64,000 nt of DNA from Scedosporium boydii (lineage: Eukaryota > Ascomycota > Sordariomycetes > Microascales > Microascaceae): contig NJFT01000185.1 of NCBI GenBank assembly GCA_002221725.1, forward strand, positions 1-64,000. Reading direction: 5' to 3'. Both the position numbers and the translations under genes were made by a program. Shown in pieces: positions 30,388 through 43,129 of the stretch. Position 1 is the stretch's first letter, and every line of letters starts with the position of its first letter. Under the pieces are notes generated by a model. The model was not told the DNA's origin. It saw only the letters and a list, made by a program, of their open reading frames with translations, and made no database searches.

Positions 30388-31214
30388 CTATGAGAAAGAC
30401 TTCACATTTCCTTGTTCCGCTAAATGTTCGACTTGTAGGTTGTAACATGGCTCGCTGGTCACGTAGTGGGGAAGAAATGATGGTCGGTAATGAGCTGTTC
30501 ATTTTCCTTTAAGAGTTACGACGGCAACCCCCGGAGCAAGTTTAGCTTTGAAAGACACGCAAGTAAGCATGTCAGGCAACAAGCGATGCGAGGCGTTTTC
30601 AAGTAATACATAGCGCGAAAGACCAAGCACTGGGGGTGTCTTTCTTCCTGCTTCCTCCTCTAGTGGTTCTGAGTCTAAATAGAGGTGTTCACGCGCCGAG
30701 GTGATGTCGGAAACTAATGCATATTTACCCGAAGTGGTAGGCAGCCTGCAAGACGAGAGGTCACCTAGAGAAGAGGCGGGACACATCTAGTTCCTAGAGA
30801 TGGAGTTTTCTGGAAGTTCTAGTAGTAAACGAGAAGAATGCATGTCTTTCACTCCCAGTCGCGATGCCAGAGATCTTGAGATTTGCCTGGAAGTAGAACT
30901 CTCGGCACAGGAACTGTACGGTACGATAGAGGATCCACCAGTTTTAAACTTCACGTTGTGCGACCTTGGCAGCGCTCGTTTCAGCTTCATCGTTACTACC
31001 ATCAGGCCTTGGATTGGCGAGGCGCGCTCCAGTCGATAAAGTAGGTTGATTGTGTTGACCAGCTCCTGGGACACTCGAAATTCCCACAGCTTCCTTCACC
31101 ACATCTGCACCTGGTCGATGGCTGGCTACTGGACATGTTGCTCAATACCACGCCTTCGCTCCAAATTTGACAGATGCACCAGGACCCTCTGTTTCCCCAG
31201 CCGCGGCGCCGTAG
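30388..31214. other. Spacer with a small uncertain ORF
   Basis: A plus-strand frame at 30,800-31,039 (79 codons) includes LEICLEVELSAQELYGTIED and PVLNFTLCDLGSARFSFIVT, which reads like genuine beta-strand protein, but it has no clear family or continuation. It may be a remnant or an exon of an unrecognised gene. Otherwise nothing is seen. Confidence 0.3.
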
Positions 31215-33495
31215 CTAGTCAGAGCCATTTCCCCAGTCTCTCTTAATCAAGTCCGCAGCCTTCTCGGCAATGGCATAGATGGGACCGCATATATTGGAAC
31301 CGACAATGATGCTCATAACACTAGCATCAACGACTCGCAGGCCGTCAACACCATAAACCCTAAGATCCTCATCCACCACTCCCCCTAGTTCCAACGGCAG
31401 CATGGCACACGTACCGGAGGGATGCATCGCGCTCGGTTCCGTATTGTCGCGCAAGTACTCGATTAGGTCTTCTCGCGATGTGATATTGGTACCAGGGGCC
31501 ACTTCAACCGGGTCGAATTGGGCGAGAATAGGAGACTCAAGATTGACGCGCCGGTGGAAGCGCATCATCTCGATTGTGAGGTCCAGGTCGACGGGGTTGC
31601 TATACGTGCGGTAGTCGACAACCGGCTCGGATGCTGGAGAGGAAACGTTAATGTTGACCGTTCCGGTGCTGAGAGGGTGCTCGAAGGTGAAGTAGAATAC
31701 AGGCTCGTCGCCTGAGAAGTAATGGCTGTAGAAGATGGTATTCTCAGATCGGATCGCGTCTGCGAGTCGCGCCAATCGCGCCTGGTAGCCTGCGACCACT
31801 GTCGGATGAGTACCCTCGAGTAAGTAGTCAGCTGCGGATTGCGTGTCGACCGTGGCCGCGATAGCTTCAAATTCGGTCGGTGATACAGCTGGCATCCCAA
31901 GCCAAGCTCCAGCGTTCCAGAGTCCGATGGACCAAGGCCCGGTTCGATTAGTCTCCCAGAGTTCATCGGCCCATGCACGGAATCTAGGGTCATTGAAGTC
32001 GTCTCTGTGGTTAGGACGGAGAGTATAATTCCTGTCTACCAAAATCTCAACTGTCAATCAAGCTTGAATTCACAGGCAACGTGAAGAGTACTTACACTCA
32101 ATGGGCTGGCGGACTGCGGTGTGGTCGTGGAAGTTCTGTCCGACGCCGGGTAGGTCAATCTTGGTCTCTATACCGGCCTCTTCGAGTAGTTTGCGAGGTC
32201 CAATGCCGCTAAGCTGCAGGATTTGGGGGCTATGGATCGAACCGGCCGAGAGGATGACTTCCCTCCTTGCCCTGACTGTAGTTAGCTCTGCCTTCTCCTC
32301 ATCCCTTGGACGGAACGCGACGCCGACCGCTTTGTTCTCTTCTAGCACAATTTTGGCAACCTTTGACCCGGTGATAAGGTCATAGTTATCGCGGTCTAGA
32401 TTATCCCAGTGGCCAGTCCGCGCGTAAGACCTGTTGATTGACACTTCGCCGTCGACTAGCCTTTCAGTCAGCTCACTCTCCTTGACGTGAATTGGATCAA
32501 GAGTTACGCACTAAACGAGGGGTACCAATACACGCCGGCCATTCCAACCCCACTGTCACTGGGGACCTCGACTCCGGGTAGGGCCGTGAAAGCTTCAAAC
32601 TGATATTCTGAGGCGCAGTCAGCGGAATGGAACCGTACTTGGGCTCTACGAAGGTATGACGAACTGATTCCAGGCCACTGGAATGAGGGCCATCCTGCAT
32701 AAATTTTAGAAGTCATGCCCCAGTAACTTTTGTCATAGTGCAGTCCCGGCATATCGTCTAGGACCTGCTTCGGAGGGTGTTGGAAATGCAAAGCCTGCGT
32801 TGGGTCGTGTTAGTATACGCAGACCGGCCTTAGCCCGCCTCTGGCCCCAAAGCGTTCTCCTACTTTCTGAAAATATGGCAGCATTCCCTCCCAACTCCAT
32901 GTAGAACTCTCGCCAAAGAAGCTGCCCCAGCGATCGTAGTCCTCGCTGGTGCCGCGTATAGACTGCATGCCGTTCACGGCGGAGCTCCCGCCAACCATGC
33001 TGCCAAGGTAGAGAGGGACTTGTGCATTGTTCAGCTCCTTGTTTGGGGCGGATGTGATGTTGTAAAGCCACCACGGTTCCAACTCCCAGGCGTGCTCCCG
33101 GGCCAGATCGATCTGCTCTGAGTTGACTTTGTAGAGCTGCGTGAGTAAACATCCCATGCACATCGCAAGCCGGGGGAATTGAATTAGTGAGGTGCTTACC
33201 GAGCTCGCCATTCTCTATGACGAGCACAGTTACTACATATTATTTTAGGTTAACAGCTGCTGAAGGTAGAGTTACAGCAGATGAAGATACCTTTCGCATC
33301 CTCGCTCAATCTGTCACCCACCGTTAGCCCGGCGGTTCCACCTCCAACAATAACGTAGTCGTAGACTTCATCAATGCTGCTAGGCTCCTTCAACACGCGA
33401 GCGAAGTTGTTTCGAGGTTTAAATGCGGCGGGTTTAGCGGAGTGTATAACTGTGGCGAAACAAGCGCCAAGTAGAATTTTCGAAATCTTCACCAT
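31215..33495 (-). CDS. Secreted GMC oxidoreductase (AA3-type), possibly frame-broken
   Basis: Six exons: 33495-33291, 33232-33200, 33136-32864, 32794-32508, 32460-32096 and 32050-31215, about 665 residues. The N-terminus has a signal peptide (KISKILLGACFATVIHSA), then the FAD site YDYVIVGGGTAGL, then VGGSSAVNGMQSIRG, ARREVILSAGSIHSPQILQL, SGIGP, and near the C-terminus HPSGTCAML with the catalytic His and the FAD end VVDASVMSIIVGSNICGPIY. These enzymes oxidise alcohols, sugars or aryl alcohols extracellularly. Oddity: with the only canonical splice sites, the exon 2/exon 3 junction (33,200/33,136) is out of phase by one base, while all other junctions fit. The gene may therefore be inactive or use an unusual site. 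The conserved C-terminus is intact. Confidence 0.75.
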
Positions 33496-35526
33496 CTTCA
33501 ACTCAATCTGCACAATCAAAAGCAACTTGATTGAGACCGGCGATGATGAGAATAGCGCAACTCTCGGCAGGAATGAAGTCGAAGATCACTCAAAATTATT
33601 TATCTCATTTTGGATGTAACTCCACATTTGAACAAAAAGGACCGGAGATAATTCTACGTCATTCGATCTGTGGGTGAGACTTGGCTGCATCAACTCCTCG
33701 GGCCGTTGCTCAAAATGCGGGCCCAAAACCGGTTTTATGCTACGCAGGCCAAGCAAGTCTCGGTGGTGCTTGATTCCACCCACCAGAAGGGCAGGATCGC
33801 ATTTAACCCGAGGCGATGCTCCTATCACGACACCTTCAGTAGGTTTGGCTTCGAGAGAGACAGCAGGGACCCCGGTCCCCAACAATACCAAGCAGCGCAG
33901 AGAATGTTCCGGCTATGACTGAAGAAGTGCACCAAGGCCGAGGGAAGAGGCGTCTTCCCGCGAGGAAAACATTACGTGGGGGCATCTTTCCAGCTGTGTA
34001 CCATATTAGCCAGGATGCGATACGGTGCTTATGGGAATGGGAATGTCTAAGGGAATGCAGCGGTTAGTGATGTACCAACCCCGCTTGGGATTTGCATAGT
34101 CTCCGTCCATTCCATGGGGTGGTGCTGCCAACTTCTGCAACAGCCCAATTTGCCTTTCCGACTTGGACGTGCTTCTAACCTCCAAGGTGCCCTGATTAAC
34201 AACCTCGGTAATTGCAAGCGGTAGACTCTGCCATCGACGGATGTGAACATATTCGTGTAACATTAACCGCTGACATTTATGTTGACAACCGTTCAAGCAG
34301 TAATAAAATTTGCTGACTAGGCCCACGAACTCGGTCAATGAGTTGGATGTCATCAAGTCCAAGCCATGAGTAGACGAAACTCGCTCACATTTCTTCAACT
34401 CTCGGCTATCTGGAGGGTAAAAGTTCCGTATACGTGTGTTTAGTTACGGCATAGTCTAGGAACGCTATCTGTCCAGCACCGCACACTGCTGGCTTCGGCT
34501 AGTTACGATCTATCATTCCCCGAATGTAATCACTGATGCTGCTATCTATCAAATGAGCCGCGGAAGAGTAGGCGACGAGACAAGTGCGCCGATCACCAAT
34601 CTCTTTTCTTGGAGACCGAAGATGGGGGCGGTTGTCAATGAGCTAGGCCTGGCAGGTCGCGTTATTCACTTTTGTTGCTAACTTAGACAAAAGTGGAGAG
34701 TGGCATTTGGGTATTGATCAATTAATTCCTTTTTCAGAAAGTTCCTGAATAAAGAAAAAGGGAGGAGACGTCAAGGAGACTTAGGAGAGTACTGAGGCTG
34801 CCAAACTCAATTGGCAATGCGAACAAGGTGAAGTCTCTGCGTGAGACGACAAGAGGTAGGTTCAATAAATTTACACGATCATGACATCGTCCCCATCAGA
34901 GGAAGGCAGAAATAGTCCCAAGAATAGAATTATATTGAGGATAAATCACGGCAATCAGTTTTGGCATTCTTTCCCAACATAGTAGCCCGGAGATCCCTTC
35001 AAGCCTAGGTCGTCGATCCTCTTTCTTCACTTAACCAAAGTATCATCGATGGGAAAACAAGAGGTTGTAAACTCAAACCAAGATAACGACTGAAATCGAG
35101 AGAAAAAGAGAAAGGAGGGGACGGATCACACACATGGGAAGCCGTCGCGTCGTACCGGATCTTTGATGGATGACGTGTACCTACTCTGGGGACGGGATTG
35201 TATCAGTGTCTCTTGCATGAAGGTCTGGTAGCAATTGGACTTCTAGTGCTGACTCGACAAAAGTTCTCGGCCTTAAAAGTGGATAGACTGGCACGGCAGA
35301 CAACGCGGCGTCGTAATTGATGTTGCATTGCAGTCGTATCTCGGCTTTTTAAAGTGGCTGACACGGGGACCCCCTCGCTGTTACAAAGCAGGCAGGGAAG
35401 TCCCGCAGGCTGCCTCATATACCTCATATAAGATAGTGTGATGCCAGGCTACCGCAGAGTTCCAACCAACGTCCTTATCGTGCCTCATAGAGCCAGGCTT
35501 AGCTTCCAGCTTCCACCTCAACCGAA
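33496..35526. other. Gene-poor 2-kb spacer
   Basis: Several frames of 65-130 codons on both strands without domain features. A TATAAGA at 35,426-35,432 is a candidate core promoter for the gene at 35,527. No repeats or RNA genes seen. Confidence 0.4.
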
Positions 35527-36393
35527 ATGGCTACCGCCGAAAAACTCTCAGGGAGTATCCCCGTGGCTGGAGTTTCCCAGGCGCCGCTGCCGGGAGCTCT
35601 ATCAGCAACGCCGGTTTTCCGAACACCGTTTGCCTGCGTCACAATGAATATGACGGATCGTTTGCGATTCATCAATTTTCCGAAGGCTGACTTCGAGGCA
35701 ATCAGGGCTGCGTGCGAAGCTGCCTGGGACCGTGGAATTCAAGAGGTGCGTCCTTACGACCAGGCCATGGAAATTAAACTCGCCGGCAATCCATGGAGGC
35801 TGTATTATACAGGCGACGACAAAGTGCGACGGCTCATGCGCTCTTTGCTGGAGCACCTGCTCAATCGTGGATGGGTCCTTCAGGCGTCCGTGGATTGTTG
35901 CATGAAAACCTACGATAAAGGTAGAGTGACCGTAACAGGGCGAACAGCCGAGCGGTTTCACGGGACGTAGTTCTCTAACCTCCTGCTCGCAATAGACTCT
36001 CTCATCTTCCGTCACCAGTCACCTCCCCCGCCTCAACATGAATGGCTCGCAGTCTCATTTGAGGGGAACGACCGCCTCACATTCCTGGAAACTCCCAACT
36101 CCGATGTAATCAATGCTCTCGTACAAACTTATGGTGATTCAGTCGAGTGGCACGGAATAACAGGCGGCCACTTTGAAATAAAGTTTAGCGGGATGCCATG
36201 GCTCCCTTCCGGCACAGACACGGTCTCGACCCGAATTCTGTTGCTCAATCTACTCCAAGCTCTGGAAGGGTTCGGTTATTCTTTGTATGCTTCCATTGCC
36301 ATGGAAGTTACAACGGACGGCAAAAAGGCCGATGTGTTGTATTTCACTCGTCAGGCCGACTGGGCGCCTGGTCTGCCGGTCTGGCACCGTTGA
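35527..36393 (+). CDS. Conserved fungal protein of unknown function with a duplicated domain
   Basis: Two exons, 35527-35920 and 35996-36393, join through a 75-nt intron (GTAGAG...TAG) to give 263 residues. Two similar modules are visible. Module one (about 40-130): DRLRFINFPKADFEAIRAAC, MEIKLAGNPWRLYYTGDDKV, LMRSLLEHLLNRGWVLQASV. Module two (about 145-250): NDRLTFLETPNSDVINALVQ, FEIKFSGMPWLPSGTDTVST, LLLNLLQALEGFGYSLYASI. Each repeats a pattern of strand, helix, E-x-K-x-x-G-x-P-W, helix, G-[WY]-x-L-x-A-S. I recall such proteins as common uncharacterised fungal products but know no function. No signal peptide. Confidence 0.75.
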
Positions 36394-37798
36394 TATTGAT
36401 GACGCGAGTAGGCCATTTTGAATCTATCTATGTCTCAGATCGGTGTATCCTTAGATTTATATTCTCTCCATTTTCTTCCCATTCTTATGTTACCCCATTT
36501 CTATTCTTTTCCTTTCCTGATTTTCGAACCCTAGTCGCTGAGTCTCGATTCCTCATATATTACTAGTGTGGTCTGGGTGATTATTGCCGTTGATGGATTG
36601 GAAGAGCTTGTTTACGGCGAGACACGAAACTGCTCCTCATCTTCGTTGGTTAGTTCCTCTGCAGTATGAAGACCGGAAAAGGGAATAAATCCACAAAACA
36701 ATCTACTAGGTGACGGCATGGGCACTGCGCTAGCCCAGAAGCAAAGAGCTCCATCTCGAGGAAGGTATCGATAATATATGACATCTCCTTACTATTCAGG
36801 CCACCATCCCGAGTGGATGCATAGTCGGAGGTCGAAGCGAGACTGACAAGATCCGGGTTAACACCGACAATACTAAGCCCCAATGCTAGATTAAGCCTCT
36901 TCCCAGTTACCCTAGAGGATCGAATATAGACAAAAACAAGGCAGCATACTAGGGTAACTAGAATACCCAAACCTCTCTACTTTTTAAGGAGCAGTGACAA
37001 TTAGTAAATAGCTTTGATATAGTGTTCAATTAAGAGATCAGATTTGAAAGCGGCACCTGGTATTCAGCAAGTCTCGCCCAGCACAGTATCGAGGGCAGTA
37101 TGGACGGCGTCACGAGGTCTTCTCTAAAGAGTGGCCGAGAGCATATGGCGACTCGGCATTGCTTTCCAACCGCCAGGTACGCTCTTTGTAACGAGGGGCG
37201 GCCAGCCGCGTCGAAGCCATCTTGATGCAGTTCGTGCCAATAGGTGGATGCGAATTAGGGACTGGCCAAAACGGTGCCCTGCCCGAATTTTGTAGAGGGA
37301 AAGCTTGTGGAAGAGGTCACGTAGTTCACTATGCCTCCGAATTCTCGCTTGTTTTTGGCTGCCAAACCCAGCCACAGGCGGTTTTCCACGTTTCGTGGGG
37401 CGGTTGGTCTGTGGCATCGGCCCTCTGTTTTGGCCGGCCGTCGTTTTGAGTGCAGCGCCTGGCGGTGCAGTGCGCGCTGAGCCACAGTTGAGCTAAGGAA
37501 CCGGAAAAGTCTGCCGGACAATGCAACGGGGAAGCTATTTTGTTAGCTTTTCTGGGCATGATCCACCACGTTTAATTTCACGACGCATGACAAGACCAAT
37601 GAAACAACTGTTCACGATTATTGTGTTGCACTCCTAAAAATCATCATAAACCTGGCCAGGGGTGTAAGACGCGGGACAACAAATGTCCGATTTCTGGAGA
37701 TGGTGCGAACAGCGAAAAAAAGCACCTTCTCCCCACAACGCCAACTCAACTCGAGCAAAGCTTCATCCGATGGACTCCATTAGAATCCAGTCTCCAAG
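36394..37798. other. Spacer before the DUF7136 gene
   Basis: A minus-strand frame at 36,650-36,970 has a hydrophobic start (GILVTLVCCLVFVYI) but no recognisable continuation. Frames between 37,124 and 37,560 overlap on both strands and look like chance. No other features. Confidence 0.35.
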
Positions 37799-38587
37799 AT
37801 GCGACTCAAATCCTTAGCCCGACTTCTGCTAGCAGGGGCGGTCACTGCCCTCAAATACCCCGCAACGGTTGAGCTCGATCTCGTCTTCCCGCGAAACGAC
37901 ACCTACAACAATCTAACGTCCTTCCCCGTCGTCCTTGCCGTCCAAAACGCCGAAGCAGCCTTTGACTGGGGCTACACGTTTTCTTGGGATATTAGAGGAC
38001 CCGGCAGCAATAATCTTGCCGCGACAGGAACAGTTTACCAGGGCGGCGACAACCCAGCGCCTCCCGATTCCGTCAATAATGTGTGGATCGTGTCGGACAC
38101 GGCGGTCAATGCGACTGTGTTGAGAGCGGGGACGTACCGATTCGAGTGGGAGTGGTCGTCGACGAGCTGTCTCGAGTCCGGAAACCGGATAATTATTCAA
38201 AGCGGCGTGTCGGCGAGCGGCAAGATGCACTTTAGCATCGTCACCGACGGCAGCGGCGCCAGCTTTACCCAGGCAGCCCTGACAGGCGAATGCCCTGTTT
38301 ACCAAGATCGTTTCACATCGGGTCGATCCACGGATGCTGGGTGTCCTATCGGGACGGCTAAGGAACCCGACAACGAGCCAGATCCGTGTCGGGCAAGGCT
38401 GGACGACACGATGGCCGCATGCATCGTGGCCAATTTGACGGGTGAAGGGGATGGCAGTGCATGTGCGAAACTGCAGGCTGGAGGTGGAAACGGAGCCGAT
38501 AAGAATAATATGGGCTCAAGGCAGATTAGTGCGAATATTCTTGCCCTCGGGGGAGCAGCTTTTGCCGCTGGACTTTACATTTTATAG
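37799..38587 (+). CDS. Secreted, GPI-anchored DUF7136-type protein
   Basis: 262 residues, intronless. Signal peptide LLLAGAVTALKY at the N-terminus. The beta-rich extracellular domain follows: VELDLVFPRNDTYNNLTSFP, VVLAVQNAEAAFDWGY, FEWEWSSTSCL, HFSIVTDGSGASF, ending with Cys-containing segments (ECPVY, DAGCPIG, DPCRARL, AACIVA, SACAKL). This is the layout of the DUF7136 family, surface proteins of filamentous fungi. The C-terminus has a small-residue region followed by a hydrophobic tail (ILALGGAAFAAGLYIL) without charges, the pattern of a GPI-anchor signal. Several N-glycosylation sites (NDT, NLT, NAT) are present. Location is cell wall or plasma-membrane surface. Function unknown. Confidence 0.8.
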   Translation: MRLKSLARLLLAGAVTALKYPATVELDLVFPRNDTYNNLTSFPVVLAVQNAEAAFDWGYTFSWDIRGPGSNNLAATGTVYQGGDNPAPPDSVNNVWIVSDTAVNATVLRAGTYRFEWEWSSTSCLESGNRIIIQSGVSASGKMHFSIVTDGSGASFTQAALTGECPVYQDRFTSGRSTDAGCPIGTAKEPDNEPDPCRARLDDTMAACIVANLTGEGDGSACAKLQAGGGNGADKNNMGSRQISANILALGGAAFAAGLYIL

Positions 38588-40844
38588 CAAGCGCCTTGGA
38601 TGGGCATCTCTAGTAGGCATATGAGCCGTATTATCTAGGCCCTGGATGAAGGCGAGGAGGTTTCTGCCCAGCTGTGTGAATCAGTGTGGTGCTCAGGGAT
38701 TTCGGGGACCAGTTTGGATGTTCTCATCGGGAAGGGAAGGGAAACGGGTCGAAAACTCGACCGACGCGGTTGCGTACGACATGTACTCGCCGCTGGTTGT
38801 AAACTATTCTTCAAGTTTGCATTATATAATTACATGACTGATGTAAAAGAAATATACATACACAGCCGTTCTTCGTCCGTCTGTCCATCAAGGTGGCCCG
38901 GCTCCGACATCACCCAATTAGGGCTCCCTAAATATAAGCAATCTAATAGAGACGCAAAGCCTTTCATCAGCACATTGTTTTATATCCTCGGGGGTGGTAC
39001 GCGGGGTCGGGAGCAAGCTAGAAAGTAAAATTGAAAATCGAATCCGATCCCTTTAAAGGTTGAATGGAACATCTCCCTCATGTGTGTGTGTGTGCTCGGA
39101 GATCCAACTATATTACGGACAAGGTTGGAGACGGATTAAAAGGCAGGGATAGTACGTCCTTTGGCTTGAGTTGCGTTGGAGTAAAGAACCAGCCAAGGTC
39201 ACCACGGAAATCATATCTGTGAGAATGGGACATCTTGTCTAGACTCTTCTTCTGCACGTTTCCGAATAACCCAGGGTCCCTTGACAGTGTTGGCGTGACA
39301 CTACGAGCGTCCATTGGCGACCTTGCCTCATCCTTTACAGATGCCTAGCGACTTCGTAGTGTGGCTATGGATTGGGATGACCCGGTTTATCATTGGCATG
39401 AGCCTAAGCCAATATTTTGTTGACCATGGGCCTATCCAGCATCCCGTTGGGCATGACTTGTAACAAAATGTTGATTACTGACAGGATGCCATGATGGCGA
39501 AGGGAGAAGGCTCTCACTGACATTCGGGATTTTACTGGGATTAAACCACAACCTCGACAACCCTGGGATACCTCTCCAGACAGACCGCTCAGGAATGTGG
39601 CTGCGCTGCAAAGGGAAGGTCCTTTATGTGCAGTGCTTGGTAATATCTCGCGATATCCGCCGCAAACTGTGGTCTGAGGTTCCCCTCCTTTCTATTCTCG
39701 ATGCTTCTTAACAGTCAAATCTCATAGAAGCAGCCGAGTCGGGCTTTACTTTGCAAGCCATCTCGGCCGTGCCCACCCACCACTACCAGGGTGAAAACAT
39801 TCTCGTCCACTTAACTGGCCTCCTTCAAGAAGCGTGGCCACTTTCCCGCCCATCGTGCTTTGTTACATGCATATAATCGTGTACGTAGAGACCTCAGATA
39901 TATTCACGCTAGGGGTTTGTGAATCTCCCATTACCACCACCTTGCGGCACTGGATCTAAAGCCAGGGCTTGGCATCAAAAGCGTGACGACATCCCCATGA
40001 TCAGAAGGACCTACGTAAAACAACATCCATCTAGTTCCGGTCTATGGTTCGATTGCACACTGATGGGAGAGAAAAAATCAGAAATCTAAGAGCATAAGAT
40101 TTTTGAAGATACCATAAAATTATGACACTCTGGACATGGAGATGGAGGGTAGGACTGGGCAGGAATGGAAACTCAGACCTAACTCGTACTGACACTCTGT
40201 AGGCTCTGCAAGGGGCAGAAAAGCAAGGGTGCATAGGCGCAGGGATGGGAAAAAGGCCACGGGCACATTCCTCGGCTCGCCCCCACATCGCTCACATCCG
40301 TCCATCCATCTATAGCAAGTCACAAATCTGCATGCAAGGAGGCATTGCATGACGAGTGACGGGAAGTCGCACGCTCCATACCTTGCTTGACAGAGTATCC
40401 ACGCATCCGCAGTCTGACAACGTTCAAGTGGATGGAGAACTCGCGGGCGGCTAGACTGGCACCACTCCACGACCTCAGCACGCGATGGGAGAGATTCTCG
40501 ATCTTACCGCCCTTTCCCTGATGAAAGTCTAGTATCCACATGGCCCCGAAGGTTAGTTCGAGGTCTCTATTCAAAGCAGCTTCCTGCGTTATTGATTCCA
40601 GGGACGTCGACTTTCAATCCATTGGGTGGGCGGAGCCCACTGCCTGCCGAATCACCCTATCAAAGAGTTAATACAGGCAGGTGCATCATCGCTATTGGTA
40701 AAATGATTGAAGCATTTGCCGATAAAATGCCTATATAAATGTACTTCCCTGTCCCTTATGGCATTCAGAGTGACTTGTGGACAGCTTCGTGGTTCTCGAA
40801 TCCGCAAGCCCGCAAGTCTGTATCACTTACGAATATGCGTTAAG
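38588..40844. other. Gene-poor 2.3-kb spacer
   Basis: Contains a short GT microsatellite at 39,081-39,094 and frames below 120 codons without features. The end serves as promoter of the P450 gene, with TATATAAATG near 40,732. No RNA gene recognised. Confidence 0.4.
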
Positions 40845-42749
40845 ATGGCGCCTATTAGGGTCTTGTCTTCTCTGTCAATGCTGGGTGTGAAAGACGCTGT
40901 CCTATTGATCCTTGGCCTATGGATCACCACAAAATGTATTTATCGTTGGTGCTTCTCGCCGCTCGCCAAGTTCCCAGGTCCGCGGTTCGCAGCGGCCACG
41001 AAGCTATACGAGGCCTATCATGTGGCTGTAAAAAGGGACTGGTATGAGCACCTACGGAACCTCCATGAAATATATGGTATGGTACAGCCTTTAATTGTCT
41101 TCTTTTCCCCTTTCTCTATGTCTTGTGCTAAGGCCCTGACGACCGTCTTTAGGCCCTCTCGTTCGCATCGGCCCCAACGAGCTTCACTGCAATGACCACG
41201 AGGCGTGTCTTGCGCATCACAAACGCCCAGACCTCAAGAAATGCACCAATTACTACGGTCTGCTGGGTACTCTCCTTGTGGGCATGTCCTGCCCATATCA
41301 GCACTCCAAGAGGAAGTCCATCCTTCAACCGCTCTTCAGTGGCCAGACTCTCGCTGAATTCTCCAACACCAAGATGAATACATATATCGATCACTTACTG
41401 GATTCCCTTTCCGCCGCAGCGGTTACACCAGGGAAGGACGGGCCGGTCAACATGACGCACTACCTCTATTCGTACACGAGTGATGTCATGGCCTCCTATC
41501 TCCTCGATGTGGACATGGGATACCTCGAGGAACCAGACCCAGCCAAGGTCCATGACACCCTCCGAGCCTTCGGCACCGTTGACTTGGCCGCTGTGTTGAA
41601 ATCTATACCGCCGGTAAAATTAATGTTTAACCAGTTCCCGATTCTCAGGCGACTTTCACAGCTTGGGCGGCTCGACAAGGTATATTGAAATGAACCCTTT
41701 GCAAGCAAGTAAGGTTTTCTAACCATTCTAAATTTAGCTCGTCCTTAAATACCTAAAGTCTGCAATGAAGAGTTCGGGGAATTATTTTGAAAAGGACAGT
41801 GGGAGGGTATTGACTCGTCTATGGGACCAGCTGGGTAACGAAGACATCGTCGTCCAAGAAACTTCGCAAGCCATATTCATCGGCATTGAGGCTCTCCTGA
41901 GCAACATCACTTTCTTCATTCACCACTTGATCGAAAATCCAGGGTGCGTGGATCAACTCAGATCAGAGCTTGGCACCTTGGACTTGGGGCAGTTGAGCCG
42001 CCAGGTCTGGCACGATCCCAAAGTTCTTCGGCTTCCATACCTGGTTCGGTTTTCTCCCCCCCCCCCCTTCTCTTTCTCTCCCTCACGCAGGGGCCAGGAC
42101 CAAATATCCTGGTTAACAAACAAATGGTCTAATGAGAATTAGGATGCGTTGTTCAGAGAGTCAACTAGACTCAGCTCACCGGGATGGCATCGCCAGCCGC
42201 GCGTGATTGACGAACCCGTCAGCCTTAACGGCACAGTTATCCCACCAATGGTACGACCTTTCTCCTCCACGCCCCCAACTCACCTTGCCCAGTACTATAT
42301 TCGTTTTATTAATTTTATTTATTCATCGACAACGTCCTCAGATTAGCCTCAGCTTCACGGTTCGGATGCTCGAACATGATCCCATTCTTTACCCAGACCC
42401 CGACGTGTTCAAACCAGACCGCTGGTTGGGTTATAGCCCAGAAGTTCAAAAGGCTAAACAAAGATCGATAACATTTGGGACCGGAACGAGAACATGCCTA
42501 GGGCAATTGTAAGTTTCACCTCTCATCAGGTTTGTAAAGGCCTAAAAGTGACTGACCTTTCTTGACAGCATCGCCCGTCACGTCATCAAGAAGACTATTG
42601 CTGCTCTCTTCTACAATTTCAACATCTCCCATTGGGACGGAGAAAAAGACCGTGCAAAGGGTTTCTCGTACCTGGCGACATTTCCACAGAAGGGCGATGA
42701 AGCATACTTGCGAGTTCGACTTGAGCCTCGGTTTAAAACAAGATCTTGA
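40845..42749 (+). CDS. Cytochrome P450 monooxygenase with atypical I-helix
   Basis: Six exons, 40845-41076, 41153-41679, 41738-42043, 42143-42250, 42342-42508 and 42569-42749, all in phase, giving 506 residues. It has an N-terminal membrane anchor (AVLLILGLWITTKCIYRW) and FPGPRFAAATKLYEAY, then VRIGPNELH, then ExxR as ESTR (361-364), FKPDRW, and the heme loop FGTGTRTCLGQ (436-446, Cys443). It resembles fungal trichodiene-oxygenase-like P450s acting on secondary metabolites at the ER. Oddity: the oxygen-activation motif [AG]GxDTT is replaced by GIEALL at 302-307, so the conserved Thr is missing. Intron 3 uses a weak GTTCGG donor next to a run of 13 C. No cluster partners are adjacent. Confidence 0.8.
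42058..42067 (+). repeat. Homopolymer C run in a P450 intron
   Basis: A run of consecutive C lies between TTCT and TTCTCTTTC inside intron 3 of the P450 gene. It is prone to length error in assembly but does not touch coding sequence. Confidence 0.6.
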
Positions 42750-43129
42750 TCGCGAACGGGATCGCGACTGAGGCCTATTACTCCAACCAGAGGCGGCCTT
42801 GACACGATCTCTCTTTTGAGCGTGCTTGCGTCAGTGACGGTGCTGCGAGGATCACTGCCTCGGACTTGCGAAGGGCCCGAGGCAGATGGAAAATAAGCTC
42901 GTGTCCTGTTGCACCTTTGGGTTCGAAGTTTTTGCTCTAGCATACAGGGCTGTGTAGTTATTTCCAAAGACGTTTACTTGATATTGGTGGATGGCAATGG
43001 GCATACGATTATGACAATGATCAGGATTAGTCTTTTTCGGAAACTATGGTAGACATGAACTGCACATTTGCAACACTTCTTTGGCACTATTCCGTCTCTA
43101 GTCTCAGCTGAACTCACCTCTCTTTGAGA

